From Saposhnikovia divaricata (taxonomy: Eukaryota > Streptophyta > Magnoliopsida > Apiales > Apiaceae), in the NCBI GenBank assembly GCA_036435485.1, contig CM071598.1, positions 182,662,148 to 182,726,147 of the forward strand: a DNA stretch of 64,000 nucleotides, in the 5' to 3' direction. Positions 57,045 through 64,000 of this stretch are shown here, one piece after another. Under the pieces are notes generated by a model, which searched no databases, had not been told where the DNA came from, and saw only the letters and a list, made by a program, of their open reading frames with translations. The translations under genes were made by a program, and so were the position numbers. How positions within the stretch are numbered: the stretch's first letter is position 1; each line of letters begins with the position of its first letter.

Positions 57045-58826
57045 CTAGCTTATAACCCGTATAATGTAAGGTTTGTTTTTCAATACCTATAATTATATTA
57101 ATTTTTTTAATTTTATATGTTATTAATTTACATATCAAATTGTTGTTAAAAAATTAATATATATAAGATTTTACACATTCGATTTGATATTTGTACTTTA
57201 TCTTGAATTCTTAAAATTTGACTTAGACGATTTTACCGCCCACGTACAATCAACAAAATAATCTTTGATTTATTGATGATTTAACAATTATTTTTCAATT
57301 AAAACCTACGCAGAAATAAAAGAGATAAGAAATTGACGATTTTTATGTTGAAAATTCTATTTGATTTATGAATTCTACTTATAATTCGTTTTGATTACCA
57401 AAATACCATTGTTATTATTTTAGATAGTTCTACTAACAACCAAATATAATTTTAATAATAAGTGTAGGAGAGATTTTGTCCAAAACTTTGATAATCGATA
57501 GTCTGGTTGTCCGTATGACAAAATAATAAGAACAGTTAGATCTTAAAATAAATATAAGAAAATCGTTTGATCTAGCATAAAAAAATATTTATATTTTATT
57601 ATGTTATAAACTAAAATGTGTATTTATATTGAAATACAAAAAGGTGTATGTCAATGATTAAAATTATATATAATTAGGTTTTTACATTGAATAGCATTAT
57701 CAATGTAGGTCTTCTACATTGAATATGATTAATGCAAAGTTCGTAATTATATTTTATCATGAGATTCTGAGTGTTTTTATTTAAATAATAATTATTAAAT
57801 AATCACTAAATTAAAAATAATTTTATGAGTTTCGCTTGGACTGTAAAATTATCTAAATCAAATTTCTAGATCTCAAGATAGAGCCCAAATAGTAAATATG
57901 AATTTTTTTAAATACTAATAAAAATTATTCAATTCTAATACAACCTCAAAACTTTGATAATCGGTAGTCTGGTTCTCCATACGATCTTAAAATAAATAGA
58001 TGAAAACCGTTGGATCTAGCATAAAAAAATATTTTTTATTTTAATATGTTATAAACTAAAAAGTGTATTTATATTGAAATACGAAAAGTGTATGTTAATG
58101 ATTTAAATTATATATAATTAAGTTTTCTACATTTAATAACATTATCAGTGTAGGTCTTTTACAATGAAACAGGATTAATACAAAAATTCGTAATTATATT
58201 TTCTCATGAGATTCTGATTGTTTTCATTTGAATAATAATTATTAAATTATCACTAAATTAAAGATAATTTTATGAGTTTCGTTTGGATTGTAAAATCATC
58301 CAAATCAGATTTCTTGATCTCTCAAGAAATAGCCCAAATAGTAAATATGAATTATTCTAAATACTAATAAAATAAATAAATAAATTTCAATTCTAATACA
58401 ACCTCAAAAGTTTGATAATCGGTAGTCTTGTCCTCCGTACGACAAAATAAATAAGAACCGTTAGATCTTAAAATAAATAGATGAAAACCGTTGGATCTAG
58501 CATAAAAAATATATTTTGTATTTTAATATGTCAAATACAACCTTTTTTAATTATATCTTTTGAAAATTATAATCTTCCTTTTAAAATTCAATTCTAATAC
58601 AACCTTTTTAATTATATCTTTTTTAGATTATAATTTTATTTTTAAAATTCACTTCTAATGCAAACTTTTCTAATTATATCCTTTTTAGATTATAATTTCC
58701 TCTTTTAATATGATATAATCTTGATCGTTTATTTTTAAAAATATTAGATTCGACGATTGAGATTATTTTGGTAATACAATGACGAAATTTGTGGATAAGA
58801 TCATTTTTATGCTTATTATATAAGGA
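57045..58826 (-). mobile_element. Helitron with internal 460-bp tandem repeats
   Basis: On the minus strand it starts TCCTTATATAATAAGC after A (58826) and ends ACGGGTTATAAGCTAG before T (57045), with a degraded hairpin. No Rep/helicase ORF. Internal tandem repeats occupy more than half of it. Confidence 0.55.
57481..58540. repeat. Tandem repeat, about 460-bp unit, 2.3 copies
   Basis: Units start at 57481, 57947 and 58405 with AAAACTTTGATAATCGGTAG or AAAAGTTTGATAATCGGTAG. The third is cut short and followed by three copies of a roughly 60-bp TTTTTAATTATATCTTTT motif. Confidence 0.85.
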
Positions 58827-58942
58827 TATAATTACTATTCAATGATAATATTTGTTTTGTTCAATTTTTGGATAATTTCGGTCCCCAAATCGGAGGTGTT
58901 CTATTCAGATAAAATTTCATTCGAATAAAATCTGGCCCGAAT

Positions 58943-58975
58943 TTTATTATTATTATTATTTATTATTATTTTTAG

Positions 58976-59013
<38 letters not shown>
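58943..59013. repeat. Inverted (TTA)n-(TAA)n microsatellite
   Basis: TTATTATTA... runs into a short TTTTTAGA centre and then TAATAATAA..., so the two arms can form one long AT hairpin. Confidence 0.9.
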
Positions 59014-59229
59014 TTTTTATTTTACATTAGTATAGATAAAAATATTTTAGTAATTTTAAAGGGATCCTCAGCCCTAATAATCATAAATTTGGGATCGTAT
59101 TTTTTATCTTGTTTTCTCCCAAATCTACGAAATTCGTCGTCATTTATGACTCTAGGCACATATAAATTTTCATTCAATATATGCATTTTTTGTGCAACAT
59201 GCATAGAAATAATTCATTTTAGAAAATAC

Positions 59230-59790
59230 TTATTTCAAAAATGCTTCCTGACCCTTTAGACTAGGAATCCTAATCCCGTAGATCAGGATTTTGATAGAAT
59301 TATGGGTGTTTTGTGCATCTAATCGATGGATTTTCGATCAGGAATCCTGACCCCTTAGACCAGGAATTCTGATCCCTTAGATCAGGAATCCTGACCCCTT
59401 AATTCAAGGTTTTTTACTTCGGATCCTGACCCCTGATCCCTTAGACCAGGAATCCTGACCTCTTAGATCAGGATTCTGGTCGAATTATGGGCTTCAAATG
59501 TAATCCGGTCAACGGCTTTTCAATCAGGATTCCTGATCGAATTATGGGCCTTTTTTAAAATCTAAACAAAGTAATTTCGATCAGGAATCTTGACCCCTTA
59601 GACCAGGATTTCTAACCCTTAGATCATGAACCCTGACCTCTTAGACCAAGAATCCTGACCTCTTAGATCAGGATTATGGTCGAATTATGATCATTTTCTT
59701 CACTCTGGTCGAAGCCTTCCCGACCAGGAATCCTGATCGATTAGACCAGGATCCTGGTCGAATTAAGGCCACTTGGCTCCAAGGTCGAAT
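59230..59790. repeat. Minisatellite of AGGAATCCTGACCCCTTAGA units
   Basis: A degenerate unit of about 20-22 bp (AGGAATCCTGACCCCTTAGACC) recurs at least ten times, mixed with GATCAGGATTCTGGTCGAAT units. The unit is itself partly palindromic (AGGAATCCT). No coding meaning seen. Confidence 0.8.
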
Positions 59791-60114
59791 GAATTTGACC
59801 TCAATCCATTCCCCTTGGATCTTAACTCAAACCTGAATCTACAATCCTTAGATTTGGATTGTGATTGAATTATGGGTTCACTTGGCACCCAACTCGAAGG
59901 ATTTTTAACCTGGGTTGAGCTCAATCATGACTAATGTTTATCTTTTAAATTGATCACTGGATAGCCCATAACATAAATATTACAAAATGCGCGAAAATAT
60001 TCATAATTTTTTACTCGTTGCTCCGATTTGATTTTGTAATATATCGAATCGAACTTCATTCCAAGGTCTATCATCTTGTGATATTTTGCTGCTTATTGCT
60101 CACATTTTTTAAGC

Positions 60115-60310
60115 CTTCAAATGGATGGTACGTGGCCTTTTCGAGCCTTCAGTTAAACGAAACATGGCCTCTACGAGCCTTCATTTGGACGGAGCGTGGC
60201 CTTCACGAGCCTTCAGTCAGATGGAACGGGGCCTCCACGAGCCTTTAATTGGATTGAACCACGAGCCTTCAATTGAATGGAACGTGACCTATTCGAGCCT
60301 TTGGTTCCTT
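60115..60310. repeat. 33-bp tandem repeat, about six units
   Basis: Units like GAACGTGGCCTCTACGAGCC then TTCAATTGGAT. The period is a multiple of three, so two frames stay open across it. The 76- and 98-codon ORFs here are a by-product of the repeat. Confidence 0.85.
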
Positions 60311-60369
60311 AGAGCTAGAAGCTTGTGGTTTCATCGAACCTTATCTTTACTTAGTCTGATTAGGTGGTG

Positions 60370-62851
60370 TGTCATACCCGGATGCTCAAATACGATAAAC
60401 CTTGAGGTTTGGGGTAACTAAATTATTCTAAATTATTAATCTGAAAATTATTCTAAAAATTATGACTAGATTTATTCTAAAACTCTTTTTTTTATTTTGA
60501 ATTTCGAATTTTCAATACTTGAATTAAAATTTGGTTTTTATGTACAGAAAATTTAACAAGAAAATACAGGAACGAAAACTCTAAACAATAATAAACCGGA
60601 CTGTGAACTCAGTATTAAACTCGTGACTTTGAATCAAAACGACCCACTTCAAACTTAGCACAGCTCAACTAACAGTGAACTAAAACCACATAATTCCAAC
60701 TTGCTGCAACTCGAAAATAACGCAAACAAAAACACAGTAACAATCGCCTAAATCTCGCACAGAAAAAAAACTCAACAAACCATAAACAAACAACTCGATC
60801 ACTTCCACAATGACAACACGAACTACAATAAACAAACGAACTTAAACTCGATTTAAACAAACGGTTGACTTTATTGCAAATCAGACTTGACACTAAGACA
60901 GTACAAGAACAATAGACTTAGGAAAACCCAGAATAAGCTAGCGTAGACCTCGGAAAACCAGTAATAGCAACTAAAAAAAAACTAAACAGATAAGAATTTG
61001 GCAGAACTCGAAGCAACCAACTCAACTTGCAGCAAAACATTACAACTAATACTCAGTATAAGCTTGGAAAACTCGAACTCAGTAAAACCCATTGAACACA
61101 ACAGTAAGACATCGAACTCGCTCGGCTACCAAAATTTTCGATAAAACAACCAAAAAAACAGAAAACTAAACGAACAAAAACATGAAAACAACTCGGCTGT
61201 TTACAGACCCTGAGAATTCGGACTCAACGACTCAGCGATTACAATTAAACTCAGCGAACAAAACTCAGTATAGAACTCGGCAAACCAAGTAAAACTCGAA
61301 CTTGCTTTAATTCACTAAAGGCGAACATAAAGAAAATGAGGGACTCAATCGCAGCACACAGCAATGAAGGTCTCACAAACGCAGCAAAGAAAGAGGACAC
61401 GCAAAATCAACAACTCAGCAGACTCTTGGACTCAGTAAAATAATCGAGTAGACAAAGGGAGAAAACACAGTTCGGTAAACACAGACAACGAAAACTCGGT
61501 TTTCAGACGAAGCGATTAAGAACCAGCAATGTTAAACCAATTCAAACACAATCAACAGAACTATGCGATAGAACTCAACAAAACTACTCAGCAATTCACT
61601 TCAAAACTCGACTAAACTCAATGATAACTATAGAAAAGAAAAGAGGAGAAAGGGAGTTGGCATTTCGAAATTAAACAAGAAAATAGGGGACTTGGGTGTG
61701 TTTATTTGACGAAGAAAACAACAAGAGGGGCTGGGTTTGCATTTTTCGCGGGGAGAGAAAGGAAAACGGAGAAAGAGCAGGTGAGGTTGGGTTCGTGGTA
61801 GTGATTTAACCGGAGGAAAAAAATGGAAAGAAAGAGGGAGGAGGGAGGAGAGAGATTCGGAATTGAGAGAGATGAAGAGAGGTGAAGGAGAATCAAAGGA
61901 GGTGTTTGTTGTATTTTGGGAGAAAGGAAGGAGAAGAAAACGAACAAGAAAAATAAGAAGCTGCTGGGTTGAAGGAGATGAAAATAAAGTGCTGGGTTTG
62001 GTATTCTAACGAGAAATAGAGGATGAATATACTGGGCTCTCGAATAAAAAAAACAGGGGAAATCTGCTTTGAATTAAACCAAAAAAAATGAGACAGAAAT
62101 TAAGAACTTAAAATTAATAAAACTGAAATTAAAAAAAAAGTTTTTTTTTTTTTACACTAACAAATCAAACATGAAAATTTAGATCTTCAATTAAAAATTA
62201 TGAAAGCCACAATAAAATTGAAATTTAAAGAGGCACAATTACTATTAAAACGAGAATTAAAATTACGAAAACAAATTCTTCAAATCGATACTTTCAATCC
62301 CGTGTGGTTAGCGTTGCTACTTTGTCCACCCGAGAATTTACGAAAATAACGAAATAAAGAACAAGGAGAGAAATGAAAGAGAAGTGCAAGAAATTAAATG
62401 AAACTTGAAATTTGCATAAAAATAAAGAGTGTTTACAAGAAGAAAAAAATATTACAACTAAAATTTTTGGAGATGAACTACTACAACATAATTCTAGTAT
62501 GTAAGGTAATTGGTGTTTTTACAAGTGAAGAAATGAAGCCTATTTATAGGAAAATTTTAGGATTTTAGGTAGGTGTGGGTGAATCTTGGCCATTGATTTG
62601 GTTTAGTGTTGGCTAAATCTTGGCCATCCATTTTGGTTTGGAAAAAAATGCACCACCACCCCTTGCTTTTCCTTTTCTTCTTGTTTTGGTCCTTCTTCTT
62701 TCTCTTTTGCCCTTCCTTGACATTTATTTCTTTATTTTGTCATTTCTTCATTTTTTTCTCCAATTTCCTGAAATGCAACAAAATAATTTATTAAAATACG
62801 AATTCAAACAATAAATAGGCAATAAAAATATGCAAAAATATGCACTTATCA
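60370..62851 (-). mobile_element. Possible 3' LTR of a minus-strand Gypsy-type element
   Basis: The right edge is well supported: on the minus strand a polypurine tract ATAGGTATGGGGGCATT is followed by TGATAAGTGCATATTT, a start I know from plant Gypsy LTRs. The left edge, TGTCATACCCGG at 60370 (minus ...CCGGGTATGACA), is only a candidate. Inside, 60600-61640 is extremely A/C-rich on the plus strand with recurrent AACTCRG motifs. No ORF. Confidence 0.35.
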
Positions 62852-64000
62852 AATGCCCCCATACCTATCTTTTGCTCGTCCTCAAGTAAAACAAAAAGAA
62901 AAATGCAGAATGAAAAACCTATACTCACTGTCGTAGGAATCATGGGTAATTTTAGGTTTACCAACCCATTAAACCAATAGACGATCTCTACAGGAGGAGT
63001 GTTGTCTCCTAAGGGTTTACAGAAGATATACCCATAAAATCTTTGAGATAAGTCAGCAAGTATCCCAACTTTCCTCTTTTACTCTAGCTTTCATTGGTGT
63101 CAACAAAACAATTTTGTAGGAAAATATATGCCTTAAAGATTATTCTAATAATAGCCAAGTTATAGGTTCCCACAATCCACATGATTAGACTAAAAATTTA
63201 CAAAAAATCCCAAGGTGTGTAGTGAATTTAAGGCCCTTGATGGATAAAGTGCATACGAACATTTTCTTTTTTTCAACCAGTATTGAACTGAACCAATCTC
63301 TATCAAAACAAGTATCTAGCCAAACTTCACGTTCTTAGTAGTTAGACCGACTGTGCAATGGTTGAGGTCCCAAAAGACTTATGCATCAATACACATTTAG
63401 TGAGTTTTAGGTCAACAATCCCAGATCACAAGGGACCTTAGGGTGCTAGGCACAAAGTCCCCTCGGACTTACTTACTCGGGTTATCAATGAGCCCAACCT
63501 AGCCGATTTCCCTACTAAGAATTTATTATTACAAAATTACACTAGCACTCAACAAACATTTATTGACTCTCTTTCTTTCTTTTTTTTTTCATTTTATATA
63601 TATATATAATACTATAGGAGCAAGATTTCGCAAAGGTTTGATTCGACATTGTTCTAACATGTGGGTTCTCTCTCAGGTATCGAATAACATTCCTATACAA
63701 TTCTTCCATCAAAAGTCTTTTGCAAATGTGTCGTCTTGGACTTTTAAGCCAAAATTTGTTCGACACAAGTTTCATGAGGAAAACCTTACATGACTACGTT
63801 CAAATTATCTAAAGGCATTATACATATAATTTTCGAAAAATAGTCAACACCAACTAGTTCTAGAATTTAAAGAGTGGGAAGGACAACTAAGCTGAAATAA
63901 CTTTATTTTTGGATTTTTTAAAATTTTTAATTTTTTTTTGGATTTTTCAATTTTATGTATTTACACTAAAACCCTCCCCCATACCTAAATCATGCATTGT
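62852..64000 (-). mobile_element. Untranslated 3' region of the same Gypsy-type element, running off the window
   Basis: The plus-strand string CCCCCATACCTATCTTTTGC then TCGTCCTCAAG is, on the minus strand, the GAGGACGAGCAAAAG...GGGGG block that precedes the 3' LTR in many plant Gypsy elements. The remaining 1.1 kb has no coding region; the gag-pol would lie beyond the window. Confidence 0.45.

Noticed and set aside
59230..59790. CRISPR-like direct repeats
   Set aside because: Units are degenerate, contiguous and without unique spacers, in a plant genome; this is a minisatellite.
60018..60421. Two overlapping ORFs of 76 and 98 codons
   Set aside because: They run through a 33-bp tandem repeat whose period keeps frames open; no protein family resemblance.

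Overview
The window is nuclear DNA from a flowering plant, most likely a eudicot. It holds intron-containing genes with GT-AG junctions for a plastid sulfur-assimilation enzyme, a GPI-anchored callose hydrolase, a guard-cell-type anion channel and an ER membrane protein. These sit in AT-rich DNA packed with plant-type transposable elements. I cannot name the species from sequence alone.

Layout. 1-10.6 kb is a nest of mobile elements: a Pack-MULE that captured part of a PPR gene (60-2033, perfect 9-bp target duplication), a Stowaway-like remnant split by a 5'-truncated RTE LINE, and a Harbinger-like MITE split by a young Ty1/copia retrotransposon (3655-10504; LTRs about 1% diverged, polyprotein broken by two in-frame stops). 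10.8-21.3 kb has no convincing gene. It holds a 1.07-kb duplicated segment, two head-to-tail Helitrons, a tRNA-derived SINE, a hAT element, degenerate arrays and a cluster of GCGTCTGTT/AACAGACGC hairpins. 21.8-24.1 kb carries a tandem pair of unrecognised small-protein genes (80 and 85 codons) whose promoters are also conserved and hold TTGACT boxes. 24.1-29 kb is again repeats, including a SINE whose 3' part matches the tail of the RTE LINEs in this window, two hAT elements and the second copy of the duplicated segment.

29.3-31.9 kb is a complete five-exon gene for 5'-adenylylsulfate (APS) reductase. 32.4-46.0 kb holds an RNase H-like relic, two minus-strand RTE LINEs, a hAT element and a decayed L1 LINE. 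The third RTE LINE ends about 115 bp upstream of the TATA box of a GH17-X8 beta-1,3-glucanase gene (46.45-49.33 kb). Next come a Helitron, an S-type anion channel gene (51.0-52.3 kb) and, on the minus strand, a BAP31-like gene (54.65-56.33 kb). 57-64 kb is a Helitron with internal 460-bp repeats, several minisatellites and what looks like the 3' end of a minus-strand Gypsy-type element running off the window.

The intact host genes do not form a pathway together; each is a normal single plant transcription unit. The parts most worth follow-up are the duplicated small-protein genes with co-conserved promoters, the SINE/LINE shared tail, the Pack-MULE capture, and the filled/empty insertion sites that let transposon boundaries be read at base resolution.
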